Notes: a model not told the origin generated them from the letters alone. A stretch of DNA of 64,000 bases from Synechococcales cyanobacterium bin31.maxbin.ball.101 (GCA_013298165.1 JAAFJU010000003.1:29433-93432); one strand, 5' to 3'. Counted from the stretch's first letter, positions 25,093 to 34,662 are shown. Program-made: numbers and translations.

Positions 25093-27108
25093 TCATGCTT
25101 TCTTAGCATTCCGTTTCAGCGAACCATAGAGATTGGTAAAGTCATCACTCCAGGCCATCGCTCCTACCTTCATCGATCGCCATCCATCTCCTCTCAATGC
25201 CCCACTGACCACAGGATTCCGAGTCAAAACGACCCAATCAGTCGCCGTACTAAAGGGCAACATTTCCGAATTTGAGGGCCGATCGTGCTTCACCAATCCA
25301 TCTAACCCAGTCGCATTGGCCAACCGTTCCAATGGACCCTCTAAATCCACGTACTGATTCGTGATGTGATAGGCGATCGTTCCTTGCTCCGATAAATGCG
25401 GCAGAAAAACATCCTGCAACGCTTCGATCGTCAATAGATGCAAGGGAATCGCATCCGACGAAAACGCATCTAAAACGATTAAGTCATAAATTTGCTTTGA
25501 TTCTGCGACCTTGAGGCGACCGTCCCCGACTACGATCGCAGCGGGTTTTGGCATGTTGGCCAGGTGTTGGAAATTCCGTTGCGCGATATCAACCATTAAT
25601 GGATCGATTTCGTAAAAGGTCCAGTCCTGCTTCGGCTGGCTGTAGGTGCCGAGTTCCCCTGCTCCTAATCCGACGATCGCCACCTTTGCGTCAGGATTGG
25701 TGTGGTCAAAAACATTAGAAATCGGACTTCCCTTTGCATAATAGGACCCAGGTAAAGATTGATTTCTAACCGACAGAAACTCCTGGCCGTGAATCGTCAC
25801 ACCATGAAGCAAAATCCTGGACACATCAGTCGTTCCAACTTGGTAGGCCCCATAGAAACTCCGCACCGATCGTTCTAATTTTATCCCCCATCCAGACGGC
25901 GATTGGAATAATAAGAGAATGAGCAAGAAGCTTACCGCTGGGGCGATCCACAGATTGTGATAAGGACCTGCCAGAGGGGAGCGTCTGAATCGTTGCCAGC
26001 CTTCGGGAATGGATAGGAGCAATGGAAGCGCGATCGCGAGAACGATCTGATATTCAATCAGTCGGGTAAAGAGCAATGGTGCAACGATCGCATTGAACAA
26101 GGAACCTAAAGCCCCGCCGATCGCTTGGACTAAATAAAACTCAGTTAGTTTCTCTGGCTCTGGTTTTGAGACGGAAAGTCTGCCATGGTAAACCCAGGAG
26201 ACCCCACTAAAAATGACGATATTTGCGGTCAGGAAGTCGCTGCTCACACGACTGGGCGATCGGGCTTCAATCAGCAAAAATGCCAGCGCAAAAAACAGCA
26301 CCACATTCCCAAAGTCAGACGGCGGATACAAGGGTTTTGGACAAAACACCAAAATCAAGGTCAGCAGGTACAGTCCCAGAAAGATTGACCAGACCAATGG
26401 ACTCGGTGCAACATCGCTCGTGGTGTAGGTCGTGATGCCCGCTAGGAGGCTAGAGGGAATGAAGGCATAGAACAGCCATTGGAGACGCTGCCGAAGGGCG
26501 ATCGGAGAGCTTTGAATGACCGATCGGACCCGCTCTTTGGATTTAGCCTGAAATAAACACCAGACCACACCCATCAAAGTGACCATGAAGCAGACCGCCC
26601 ATAGCTTTGATTGGGATGACAATAAAACGTTCGGTTCAATCAAGGTCGGGTAGGCAATCAGCGCCAGTAGCGATCCCCCATTACTCAAACTGTACAGAAA
26701 ATAAGGGTTTGGGTGGGTTTGGGAGAACCAGGATTGTAGCAAGGATGAAGTTGTCGAGAGCATCATCATCGGAAGACCGATCGAGATGAACACAGCAGCT
26801 AGAATCTGCAACACAGGGACAGTCGGCAGATTTTCCACCTGATGCAGTTCAATGGGCAGGAAGAAAAGCGATAAGCCGATCGCGCTTAAATGAACTAGTT
26901 TCTGAACCCGATGAGATGCTTTTCCCAACCAATGAGCATACAGATAACCCAGGAGGAGAAGGAGTTGGAAGCTAGCAAGGCAGGTCGTCCAAATGGCTGC
27001 ACCACCCCCAAACTGCGGCAGAAGAAGTTTGGCAAAGAACAGTTCTAGCCAAAACATTAGGAAGGCTGAGAGGAAGGTCGTCAGCCCAAATACGATCGTT
27101 AAATTCAT
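25093..27108 (-). CDS. Membrane-fused spermidine synthase-like protein
   Basis: The 671-residue protein has about 10-12 predicted transmembrane helices in residues 1-420 (from IVFGLTTFLSAFLMFWLELF), then a Rossmann methyltransferase-like domain with VAIVGLGAGELGTY, the acidic YEIDPLMVDIA, and LIVLDAFSSDAIPLHLLT. Such fusions of a permease-like part with a spermidine synthase-like part are common in bacteria and their substrate is unknown. The GGGTG-type motif of true spermidine synthases is GLGAG here. It shares an operon with the small Ca-binding protein gene upstream (21 bp apart). Confidence 0.85.
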   Translation of the reverse strand: MNLTIVFGLTTFLSAFLMFWLELFFAKLLLPQFGGGAAIWTTCLASFQLLLLLGYLYAHWLGKASHRVQKLVHLSAIGLSLFFLPIELHQVENLPTVPVLQILAAVFISIGLPMMMLSTTSSLLQSWFSQTHPNPYFLYSLSNGGSLLALIAYPTLIEPNVLLSSQSKLWAVCFMVTLMGVVWCLFQAKSKERVRSVIQSSPIALRQRLQWLFYAFIPSSLLAGITTYTTSDVAPSPLVWSIFLGLYLLTLILVFCPKPLYPPSDFGNVVLFFALAFLLIEARSPSRVSSDFLTANIVIFSGVSWVYHGRLSVSKPEPEKLTEFYLVQAIGGALGSLFNAIVAPLLFTRLIEYQIVLAIALPLLLSIPEGWQRFRRSPLAGPYHNLWIAPAVSFLLILLLFQSPSGWGIKLERSVRSFYGAYQVGTTDVSRILLHGVTIHGQEFLSVRNQSLPGSYYAKGSPISNVFDHTNPDAKVAIVGLGAGELGTYSQPKQDWTFYEIDPLMVDIAQRNFQHLANMPKPAAIVVGDGRLKVAESKQIYDLIVLDAFSSDAIPLHLLTIEALQDVFLPHLSEQGTIAYHITNQYVDLEGPLERLANATGLDGLVKHDRPSNSEMLPFSTATDWVVLTRNPVVSGALRGDGWRSMKVGAMAWSDDFTNLYGSLKRNAKKA

Positions 27109-27129
27109 GACGATTTTTAGGAGGGTAGG

Positions 27130-27555
27130 TTAATCATGATCGAACTGTGGTAGATTTTGCTCGACGAAGGTTTGGCGCAGTTGGTCATGGACTTGGGCAA
27201 AGCGATTCAAATCATCCTGACGCAGTTCAGAAAGAGTTTGTGTGCCATATTGATAGAAAATCATGCCTTGGCCATCCAAGCCCGATCGACCATCCAGTGC
27301 GGAAACCTGGAGCAGGGGACCATCTTGAACGATCGCATAATGCTGCCCTTGGCCCGTTCCAAGCTGTTGAGCAACTTCGGTGATTAATTGATTTAATGGG
27401 TCTGGGTCTATTAAGTCTGGAATTCCATCCCGATCGGTATCGGAAAGAAAGCGATCGGTTCCAAGAACGTAAAGTTCATCATAATCAGTGATGCCGTCAC
27501 GATCGGTATCACGCTGTGAAAGCAATGGCAATGGCGTTGCGGCGAGATCAGACAT
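27130..27555 (-). CDS. Calcium-binding repeat protein (thrombospondin type 3-like)
   Basis: The 141-residue protein has two Asp-rich repeats: DTDRDGITDYDEL and DTDRDGIPDLIDPDP (residues about 15-55). They match the thrombospondin type 3 or EF-hand-like loops that bind Ca2+. The C-terminal half is helical (LSELRQDDLNRFAQVHDQL). No signal peptide is visible, although such loops are usually extracellular. It is the first gene of a two-gene minus-strand unit with the spermidine synthase-like gene. Confidence 0.75.
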   Translation of the reverse strand: MSDLAATPLPLLSQRDTDRDGITDYDELYVLGTDRFLSDTDRDGIPDLIDPDPLNQLITEVAQQLGTGQGQHYAIVQDGPLLQVSALDGRSGLDGQGMIFYQYGTQTLSELRQDDLNRFAQVHDQLRQTFVEQNLPQFDHD

Positions 27556-27718
27556 AAGAAAAGACCTTATGAATTGGACTCAAATATTTTCAATATTCGC
27601 TTGCAGGGATATGAATATTCGACGTTTCAACGAAGACGCTACACTATATTTAGATTATAATCCAACGCATAGCGGTATCGTAGATTACTTAAGTTTACTC
27701 GTTCTAGGAATATAATAT

Positions 27719-27738
27719 ATTATATCTATAGATATAAT
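27719..27738. promoter_or_regulatory. 20-bp perfect palindrome before the recombinase-like gene
   Basis: The palindrome centred on CTATAG (27719-27738) lies 12 bp before the ATG at 27751, embedded in A/T-rich DNA that probably includes the -10 region. It could be an operator or a hairpin that covers the ribosome binding site. Confidence 0.6.
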
Positions 27739-27750
27739 CTTAATTAAGCC

Positions 27751-28506
27751 ATGAAAGTAAAGTCCCCTCGACTCTCCAATGATGACATTTGTCAAAAATG
27801 GCTGGCTCCCTATGCTAAGGCTTCTAGCTATACCTATCAATACAGCTACGACTTTTTGATGGAGGTTTTGGAGAATAAGTCTCTGCTGGATTTAAACCAG
27901 GATGATATCCTATTTGTCCACGATAAAATCTGTGAGCTTTTGGCCGAAACTGAAAGTAAGAATCTTCAGCGCACGATTCGTAGCAAGGGGGTCGGGATTC
28001 GATCGCTCCTTAAGTACCTCTTTAAACAAGAACTGATTAAGGAGAATCTTGCTTCGCTGATTAATTTGAAGCATCCTAAATTAGTTGAGGTTGTCCAAGA
28101 ACGCAGCATTGATTACCGTTTTGTCGATATTTGGGCGTTGGGATCACTGACTCCGGAAGAACGAATGCTCTTTTGGTTAGTGGTTTTTGTTAGACTGCCG
28201 ATCGTTGATGTTCTCGCCATGACTTGGGCTGATTTTCAGGTGGAGACCCGATCGATTCATTTGACTGGCCGCGATGAAAAAGTTACACAGGTTAAACTAG
28301 ATCCTAAGGTCTGGAATTATCTGCTAGAAATGAAAGACCCCGGCACCTACCAGTTTGATCCCGTTTTTGATACCCAAAACAAGCAAGCTGCTAAAAAAAC
28401 GATCGATAAAATGCTCGTCACCTTGGGCTTTCCAGATGGTATCAAATGCCTCTCCGGTGCAAACCATCAAGTGATTCTCACTCCTGTCTTTAGTCTTCTT
28501 TCTTAG
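27751..28506 (+). CDS. Degenerate tyrosine recombinase-like protein
   Basis: The 251-residue protein has an N-terminal SAM-like helical domain (NDDICQKWLAPYAKASSYTY, then ERTIRSKG-type region with GIRSLLKYLFKQELI) and part of a tyrosine recombinase catalytic domain (LPIVDVLAMTWADFQVETRSI). The first catalytic Arg position (usually LRISELL) is Pro here, and no HxxR or Tyr motif can be found before the stop at 28504. It therefore looks catalytically dead or truncated. It may serve as a DNA-binding regulator of the gene that follows 8 bp later, as some inactive integrases do (inference). Confidence 0.65.
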   Translation: MKVKSPRLSNDDICQKWLAPYAKASSYTYQYSYDFLMEVLENKSLLDLNQDDILFVHDKICELLAETESKNLQRTIRSKGVGIRSLLKYLFKQELIKENLASLINLKHPKLVEVVQERSIDYRFVDIWALGSLTPEERMLFWLVVFVRLPIVDVLAMTWADFQVETRSIHLTGRDEKVTQVKLDPKVWNYLLEMKDPGTYQFDPVFDTQNKQAAKKTIDKMLVTLGFPDGIKCLSGANHQVILTPVFSLLS

Positions 28507-28514
28507 AAAACCTC

Positions 28515-29561
28515 ATGCCTAACCCAAAATCCATTCAACCTCCTGTGCCTACAATCGAAATCGAAGATGAAAATGGTGTCGGCTATCTGGTTCTCTGCTG
28601 GGAGGATGCCCGACATGACTTGGATGAGTTTATCTACGAGCCGGGACTCGTTTACGCTCTCACCGATCGGAAGTCTGAGGTTGAGTTCTTTATATATATA
28701 GTAGGTTATGAGTTTTTAACACCAGATGAGATGAGAGCGGCGATCGGCGAGGAGAATTTACAGGTTGAGTTGGTGATTAGAACTGTGACTGAAAAGGGTG
28801 AAGTGCTCGTTGCAAGCCCTCGTCTGACGCGCTATCGGTTCCCGGCTTGTCTAGACCATGACTTATCACCCGATCGCTTCCTCATTGAAGCTCTAGAGGA
28901 GACGATCGTTGAAACGGGGAAAGTTCCACTCTTAGACAATCCCGCAAGCATACGGCCTGCTGCTGCCAGGGTCGTTCAAAAGACGAAGAAGACTCCGATC
29001 GACCTAACCCATACCAATCTAGGCAAATCTAAGAAGGTTGCACCTAAGAAAGAGATCGCACCCAAGAAACAAGTGGCCCGATCGGCGATCGTGCCTGCGT
29101 CAACATCCAAGAAAGAGTCCTTAAAACTTGTAGAGGTAACTCCACCCAAACCTGTACTCACCGAACTCCTCATTCGCACAGATGATGCCTTGCGGGTTCA
29201 GCGCGTTTTACACCATTGGGTTGAGGTTGCTAAAGCGAATACAGATGATTCGCTTAAATGGGCTAATTCTTCTACTTCAAGCGACATCTTTCAGATTATG
29301 AAAATGGAACAATTGGTCCTTAAATTCGATCGCAACTCTCGAATTCTATCCACTGATTTAACGATCGGACAGCTTAAATCTGAGTTTATTGCGATGACTG
29401 ATGGCGTCATGTGTTGCCAACTGGAAACATTACCCATTCATGAGACCGCTCGACACATTTTCCTTCGCGCTACTTCATTCACAGAATCTTCAATTCATGG
29501 CTTTTTGATGCATATGCTCTCTATTAAAAAAGTCGGCTCTAATACAAAATTGAGGGCTTAG
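28515..29561 (+). CDS. Hypothetical protein with Lys-rich linker
   Basis: The 348-residue protein is not recognised. The N-terminal 130 residues look folded (YLVLCWEDARHDLDEFIYE). Residues about 150-215 are rich in Lys, Ala and Ser (SKKVAPKKEIAPKKQ), typical of a disordered DNA-binding linker. The C-terminal domain (residues 220-348) is compact and helical. It is 8 bp after the recombinase-like gene, so the two form an operon. Confidence 0.7.
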   Translation: MPNPKSIQPPVPTIEIEDENGVGYLVLCWEDARHDLDEFIYEPGLVYALTDRKSEVEFFIYIVGYEFLTPDEMRAAIGEENLQVELVIRTVTEKGEVLVASPRLTRYRFPACLDHDLSPDRFLIEALEETIVETGKVPLLDNPASIRPAAARVVQKTKKTPIDLTHTNLGKSKKVAPKKEIAPKKQVARSAIVPASTSKKESLKLVEVTPPKPVLTELLIRTDDALRVQRVLHHWVEVAKANTDDSLKWANSSTSSDIFQIMKMEQLVLKFDRNSRILSTDLTIGQLKSEFIAMTDGVMCCQLETLPIHETARHIFLRATSFTESSIHGFLMHMLSIKKVGSNTKLRA

Positions 29562-29880
29562 AATGCCAGTTTTTCGTTAAAATCTACTCCTTTTGACGTA
29601 TTTCTTTCGCTTTGTATGCAATTTTCTCTCCATTTCTTTCGTGAAAGCTGTACTTTGGAAATAAGGGTTCATTCTATCTTTACACCAACATTTTTCACTA
29701 TTTCAAACTTTTAACCCTCAAAAAAAGGGACTTCCATTTTGCTCTACCTCTGTGAATCGATCGCAATTCATAGACTCATTATCAGGGTTTAAATCAAACT
29801 ATTGCAATGCATCACGATCGTAAAACTGGCTTTGACATAAAAGTACTGTCTTGCCTTTCTATACTCAGAGTGCTTAATTT
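29562..29880. other. Intergenic region with no gene seen
   Basis: This 319-bp A/T-rich stretch has no plausible coding frame on either strand. TTGACA near 29832 could be part of a promoter for the PAS gene, but the TATACT that could pair with it is about 22 bp away, too far for a normal promoter. A poly-A run with CCCTC/GGG arms near 29715-29730 is a weak hairpin. Confidence 0.6.
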
Positions 29881-30657
29881 ATGAATCCTGAACTGAATAA
29901 TGACCTGTTGAACTTTGCACTAAGTTCGATACCCTTTGGGCTTGCCCTCTGGAATCCTAATACCCAAACCTTGACTTGGTCCGACACCCAGGCTGAACTC
30001 CATGGATTGCTTTTAACCGAATTTGACGGGAGTCTCAATGCGTTTCTACAAACCTTGCATCCTGAGGATGTGCCATACATTCAGGATTTCTTGATGCATT
30101 CTCACCGGGAAGATCAACCGATCGATATTCCCCTACGGCCCTACCGAGTCTTGCAGCCTCATCAGCCTGTCCGGTGGATACAAATGAATGCTTTTTCCTT
30201 CTCTCTAGACTGTTTGCTTTTAACCACCCAGGATGTCACCGAATCCCGCAATCTTGGCTCTGTCGTCATTCAGGAAAACTTTCAAAAGCGATTCTGGCTG
30301 GCCCATACCCAGGATATTATCTTCATGCTCAGTGCCGATGGTAGAACCATTCGTGATTGTAGTCATGCGGCGGCTTTACTTCTAGGACAAGATTCCATGC
30401 ACCTCATTGACCGTTCCTTCTTCGATTTTGTCTACTCTGACCATCGACCGATCGTTGCCCATTTACTCCAAGATACCGTCCAAGCTCAAGTACTCGCCGA
30501 TGTTCGGATTGAAATTTCAGCCAGACGTTCTCAATACTTTGATCTCCGATGGCTCTCGGCAAGGCAGGGCGGTTGTCTTATTCTTCAGCCTCAACGAGAT
30601 CTGGTGATTTGCGATCGGTCCCGAAGACATAGGGGAGTTAGGAGCGATCGGAGCTGA
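29881..30657 (+). CDS. Protein with two PAS-like domains and no output domain
   Basis: The 258-residue protein has one PAS-like domain in residues about 8-125 (IPFGLALWNPNTQTLTWSD, LQTLHPEDVPYIQDFL) and a second in 135-245 (TQDIIFMLSADGRTIRDCSH, SFFDFVYSDHRPIVAHLL). No histidine kinase, GGDEF or DNA-binding domain follows. The tail after residue 240 (CDRSRRHRGVRSDRS) is Arg-rich and may be spurious read-through of a longer ancestral protein. It probably senses a ligand or light and interacts with a separate partner, or is a remnant of a sensor kinase. Confidence 0.75.
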   Translation: MNPELNNDLLNFALSSIPFGLALWNPNTQTLTWSDTQAELHGLLLTEFDGSLNAFLQTLHPEDVPYIQDFLMHSHREDQPIDIPLRPYRVLQPHQPVRWIQMNAFSFSLDCLLLTTQDVTESRNLGSVVIQENFQKRFWLAHTQDIIFMLSADGRTIRDCSHAAALLLGQDSMHLIDRSFFDFVYSDHRPIVAHLLQDTVQAQVLADVRIEISARRSQYFDLRWLSARQGGCLILQPQRDLVICDRSRRHRGVRSDRS

Positions 30658-30672
30658 CGATCGCTCAATACT

Positions 30673-30706
30673 AAAAGCCTCGCGATCGTTATTTCACGGG
30701 GCTTTT
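30673..30706. terminator. Hairpin between convergent genes
   Basis: AAAAGCCTCG (30673-30682) pairs with CGGGGCTTTT (30697-30706) with one mismatch, with A/T-rich flanks. It overlaps the last codons of the isochorismatase gene and likely serves both the PAS gene and that gene. Confidence 0.65.
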
Positions 30707-31252
30707 ACTACTCATCAAAAATTCATCGCTCGAAGTCACTTTTGCATACATCATTGCCAGTGCGGCCATAAAGGCGGTCTGAACTTCGACTGCTTTCACA
30801 ATATGACCCTGATACTCTAAATCTCGCGCTGCACAGGCATCCTCAATCACCACACATTTAAATCCGAGATCAACCGCAGCACGAGCCGTTGCATCAATGC
30901 ACATATGGCTCATCGCACCGCATATGACTACTTCTTCAATCTCAAGGGATTTGAGGTATTGCAGTAAATCGGTTTCTCTAAAACTATTTGGGAAATGTTT
31001 GACGATCGTCACTCCATCGGATGACGGCGCAACGCTGGCATGAATCTCGGAACCCTGGGTATCCGGCAAGAAAAAAGGGGCGTTGGCCTGGAGCGCTATA
31101 TGTTGAATATGAACGATCGGAGCTTGTCGCTCTCGGAAGTTCTGTAGGAGCCTTTGAGCATTCCTTGCGGCGGCTTCTATTCCAAAAAGCTCAAACTTTC
31201 CGCCTGGGAAATAATCATTCTGAATGTCAACGATCAATAAAGCTTGTTTCAT
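30689..31252 (-). CDS. Isochorismatase-family cysteine hydrolase
   Basis: I chose the ATG at 31252 (187 residues), preceded by AGGAG; an in-frame upstream start adds 40 residues that look unreal. The catalytic triad of the family is visible: D9 in IVDIQNDYF, K85 in IVKHFPNSF and C118 in GAMSHMCIDATARAA. Such enzymes hydrolyse amides or vinyl ethers (nicotinamide, isochorismate, carbamoylsarcosine), and the exact substrate is unclear. It is divergent from an HxlR regulator, which probably controls it. Confidence 0.9.
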   Translation of the reverse strand: MKQALLIVDIQNDYFPGGKFELFGIEAAARNAQRLLQNFRERQAPIVHIQHIALQANAPFFLPDTQGSEIHASVAPSSDGVTIVKHFPNSFRETDLLQYLKSLEIEEVVICGAMSHMCIDATARAAVDLGFKCVVIEDACAARDLEYQGHIVKAVEVQTAFMAALAMMYAKVTSSDEFLMSSKSPVK

Positions 31253-31410
31253 CAATGGCTCCTGAGTGATAGATCTAGACGCGGCTAATAAAGACGTTCC
31301 GCAAGACGTTCGAGTGGATGCTTTAATAGCCAGAGTATGCGACAGTCCGATCGGGATTACAAGTACGTACACAATAATTAGGAACTATCAAAAAGTATCG
31401 TTAGACTACT

Positions 31411-31767
31411 ATGCTCAAGAAGAACTATATGTGTCCCGTCGAAGCCCTCGTTGATATCATTGGGGGAAAGTGGAAAATGCCCATTATTTCTCTCTTATTT
31501 CAAGGGACTCAGCGCTATGGAGCACTCAGGCAGGCGCTTCCAGATGTGACAGAACGGATGCTGACCTTGCAATTACGGGAACTCGAACAGTCTGGCATTG
31601 TGCAGAGAAAGGTCCACGCCGAAGTTCCACCAAGAGTAGAATATTCTCTCACTGAATTGGGTCTCAGTTTAGAGCCTGTGATTCAGGTCATGCTCAGTTG
31701 GAGTGAAAAGTACTTGTGTGAGATTAAGCAAAAAGCAGATTGGTGGGAGGAATTGAGTAACCGCTAA
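31411..31767 (+). CDS. HxlR-family transcriptional regulator
   Basis: The 118-residue winged-helix protein has the HxlR pattern: CPVEALVDIIGGKWKMPIIS, then RYGALRQALPDVTERMLTLQLRELE and YSLTELG. HxlR regulators often sense electrophiles through the N-terminal Cys seen here (C8). The divergent isochorismatase gene is 158 bp away, and regulator and enzyme probably share the gap between them as control region. Confidence 0.92.
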   Translation: MLKKNYMCPVEALVDIIGGKWKMPIISLLFQGTQRYGALRQALPDVTERMLTLQLRELEQSGIVQRKVHAEVPPRVEYSLTELGLSLEPVIQVMLSWSEKYLCEIKQKADWWEELSNR

Positions 31768-31840
31768 ATACCCTGCCACACAAGTCAATACGAAAGGAGT
31801 CTATCAAATAATTTCAATCTGAAGCATCCTAGTCACGGTA

Positions 31841-32797
31841 TTACCCTTGGTCAAATTCCAGCGCAGCCGATCGACCACGATCGACAGTAATGGGGTGCTT
31901 TTGAGCATAGCGACTCACTTCGCTGAATCCATGTTTATCATCGGCGCTCAGGTTGGCTTCAACGATCGTCCCTTCTGAGGTTCGCAGAACCGCTGGACCA
32001 GACGGATTTTGTGTCAGGTCGTAGGTTGAGGGTATGCCTGTGTGAGTGATGGTGAGATTGCCTTGGTCGTCCTGATGGAATTGATAGGTTTGGAATTGGA
32101 CTGTGTCAGTTTGGTAGCCTTGGAGCAGGTATTCGGCAACGAAAGCGGCTTGGGTTCCTTCGGGGGCTAGATTGCCGAGGGATTCTGTTTGGGTTTTGAA
32201 ATTTGTTGTAATGATTTCTAATCCTTGATCTTCGATCTGGTAACGGACTTGAAGAAATTCTTGCATCTGGCCGACCGACATTCGGTTATGTGTAATCTCA
32301 TAATCATCATTCCCTAATTTATCAAAGGTGAAGATTTCCCGATCGAGTGAATCAAGAACAGCATACCGATCGCCCTCCTGTTCAAATCGATAGGTCTCGC
32401 TCTGGTAGACCTGTTCATAGCTGAAACGTTCTGACAGCCGATCGATCGTCCCCGCAATTAACTGCTCTACCATTTCAGTTTGGTTGAGGGGTGGTGGCGG
32501 AAGTTGAGGGACGCCGATCGTGAGTTCATCATCTGAAGCGGAGAGTTGATATTTCGCGGGAGTGGGTAGGAATTCAATCACCGTTGCATCGATGATTTCT
32601 CCTTCTATTGGGACGATCGGTACTTCTGATGTAGGCCGATCGCCCTCCAGCAATACCCCTTGCAACACTCGTTCCTGCTTATTCAGTTCAATCAATCGCA
32701 AAATCTCAATCACGAGCTGTGCAATTTCCTGACTCATGTGGTTGTAGGATGACTGCGCTTGGGAGCCGTCGCCCCGATCGACAAAGGCCGTTTGCAT
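31841..32797 (-). CDS. Hypothetical protein, last gene of the T4SS operon
   Basis: The ATG at 32797 (318 residues) has AGGAG at a suitable distance. I do not recognise the protein. It has an N-terminal helix (SQEIAQLVIEILRLIELNKQ), a Pro-rich linker near residues 95-105, and a beta-rich middle and C-terminal part rich in Tyr and Gln. No signal peptide or membrane segment is visible. It follows the coupling-protein gene by 12 bp, so a cytosolic role in transfer, such as binding VirD4 or the relaxosome, is possible but is only positional inference. Confidence 0.7.
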   Translation of the reverse strand: MQTAFVDRGDGSQAQSSYNHMSQEIAQLVIEILRLIELNKQERVLQGVLLEGDRPTSEVPIVPIEGEIIDATVIEFLPTPAKYQLSASDDELTIGVPQLPPPPLNQTEMVEQLIAGTIDRLSERFSYEQVYQSETYRFEQEGDRYAVLDSLDREIFTFDKLGNDDYEITHNRMSVGQMQEFLQVRYQIEDQGLEIITTNFKTQTESLGNLAPEGTQAAFVAEYLLQGYQTDTVQFQTYQFHQDDQGNLTITHTGIPSTYDLTQNPSGPAVLRTSEGTIVEANLSADDKHGFSEVSRYAQKHPITVDRGRSAALEFDQG

Positions 32798-32809
32798 CAC
32801 GACTCCTCA

Positions 32810-34660
32810 CTATAAAAATCCATTCGCTACACCCCAATTTGCTGTCTTCTCAGCATTGGGATCTACTTTCTTGGGCAATGGGTAGGTTTGGTAAAAGTAG
32901 TCTTTTCGTAACTGCATCTCTGCATCTGTAATTTTGACTTGGGCACTGCGTTGAATCAGTTTTGCTTTTACTTTGTCCCAATGGCGCTGACTTTCATCCA
33001 TTCGTTTTAGATCCGCTTTGGGGATTCGGATCGAAAGTCGGAGTGGAACAGCGGTTTCTTTTTTTGTGGAATAGCCGGGGTTTATCAGAATGCAGGTTCC
33101 AGTCGGGAAGCGGAGAAACTCTTCTGGGGCGCAGAGTTTGCGGGTCTTTTCTTGTTGCGAAATGCTGGTGTTGGTTTTGCCACCTCCGGTGCTACGGGAT
33201 TTGGTTTTGTATTCCAGGTGTTCGTCGCCGAGATAGTCCGAGAAGGCGCGGGCGGATTCGTTTTCTTGTGGGTTGAAGATTGCTTTCGTACCACAACCAC
33301 CAAAAATAGCGCGGGCAATTTCTCGCCCGTAGGCTTTTTCCAGTTGCACCATGTTTTGGAAGCCTAGGATGCAGGATAAACCGTCTTCCCGGTTTTCGTT
33401 CAGCCATTGGACAAGGCTGGGGAGGAACAAGGTTGGGAGTTCGTCGAGGGAGACGACTAGCGGGTCTTTTCTGCGTTTTGCAGTGACGTTGCGCGTGATG
33501 ATCATGTGCATCACTGTGGCGAGTAATGGAGCGACCACATCTCGGCGTTCTCGGTCCATGCCGATGATGAGAAGCTGTTTACCTTCCATGTCTAGTGGAA
33601 TGGTTGATTTGCCGCAGAAGACGCTGAGGATACTGGGTGACATGAATCGACTGAATAGGATTGCAGCAGTGGAAATCACGCTGGCGACGGTCTTTTCTGA
33701 ATCGGCCATGGAGATGAGTTGGCCGAAGCTGGTTTCAATCCAGGTGGGGAGTTTTGCGTTTTTGATACGGGCGGGGAGCGCGTCAGCTCCTAGGGCTTTC
33801 GCGCAGGTGACGATATCGGGATAAGGGGTTGATTTTGCGAGGAGGAGAATAGCTTGGATGAGTTGGTCGCCAGAGTTGGTGAAGAAGGGATCTTCCACGG
33901 ATTGAGTGCCGGGTTTGAAATTTCGATTCAGGACGATCGCAATCTGCCGCGCCATATCTACATCATCCACATCTCGAATGAAATCCAGTGGATTGCACAC
34001 ATCTGATTCGGGAAAGCCAGGGGCGAACACACGGACCTGATAGCCTGCTTTGGCGGCTACTCCAGCGATACGTTCCGATTGGGTTGGGTACTTAAAATCG
34101 TACAAAAGTACTGGAAAACCCTGGTCGATGACCGATCGCAGGGCTGGATCTATAACGGAGTGTGTTTTCCCAGAACCCGGTCCGCCCAATACGGCTAAGC
34201 CGCGTTGAGCATCCGGGAGCCAGGTGACAGTTTGGTCTTGGGTAATCTTAACGATTTTTTGGCCGCTTGTGTTTGGCGTGGCTTTATTGGGTTTGGCAAG
34301 GGCGATCGGCTGATAGGTCAATTTCGGTGATGCGATGAACAGAGAGACGGCGTTGGCGCGACGATCGTTCACCTGTTGATGGGCTTTTTTGCGGGCGGCT
34401 GATTTCTCTTTGGGTCCGGCCCAGCGGGAGGTCGCGAGTCGATTTTTAGCATTGGGTCCAGTGTTTCCAGACTGCCAACTCAAGAAAAGCATCACGAGTA
34501 CACAGCCTCCGACCATTCCACCTTGCGGGTTGAGGAGCAATTTTTTTAAACTCTCAAAATTATCGTTGACCGCTTGGGTGGGAATTTGGGCGACGGCGGG
34601 TGGGGAAAAGCCCAGCAGCAAGGCTCCAGAGAGCAGGAAAGGAATAAGTTTAGGATTCAT
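32810..34660 (-). CDS. virD4: Type IV coupling protein (VirD4/TraG-like)
   Basis: The 616-residue membrane ATPase begins with a signal-like helix (residues 5-24) and a second transmembrane segment near 48-62. Walker A is GGPGSGKT at 159-166. The core LYDFKYPTQSERIAG follows, then Walker B VVSLDELPTLF near 395-405, and the C-terminal half has DYLGDEHLEYKTKSRS, common in this family. VirD4-type proteins hand relaxase-bound DNA to the secretion channel. It starts 3 bp before the DsbA-like stop, inside the operon. Confidence 0.92.
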   Translation of the reverse strand: MNPKLIPFLLSGALLLGFSPPAVAQIPTQAVNDNFESLKKLLLNPQGGMVGGCVLVMLFLSWQSGNTGPNAKNRLATSRWAGPKEKSAARKKAHQQVNDRRANAVSLFIASPKLTYQPIALAKPNKATPNTSGQKIVKITQDQTVTWLPDAQRGLAVLGGPGSGKTHSVIDPALRSVIDQGFPVLLYDFKYPTQSERIAGVAAKAGYQVRVFAPGFPESDVCNPLDFIRDVDDVDMARQIAIVLNRNFKPGTQSVEDPFFTNSGDQLIQAILLLAKSTPYPDIVTCAKALGADALPARIKNAKLPTWIETSFGQLISMADSEKTVASVISTAAILFSRFMSPSILSVFCGKSTIPLDMEGKQLLIIGMDRERRDVVAPLLATVMHMIITRNVTAKRRKDPLVVSLDELPTLFLPSLVQWLNENREDGLSCILGFQNMVQLEKAYGREIARAIFGGCGTKAIFNPQENESARAFSDYLGDEHLEYKTKSRSTGGGKTNTSISQQEKTRKLCAPEEFLRFPTGTCILINPGYSTKKETAVPLRLSIRIPKADLKRMDESQRHWDKVKAKLIQRSAQVKITDAEMQLRKDYFYQTYPLPKKVDPNAEKTANWGVANGFL

Positions 34661-34662
34661 GG

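Noticed and set aside
30060..30200. Possible histidine kinase upstream or downstream of the PAS protein
   Set aside because: No kinase motif is visible in any frame nearby.
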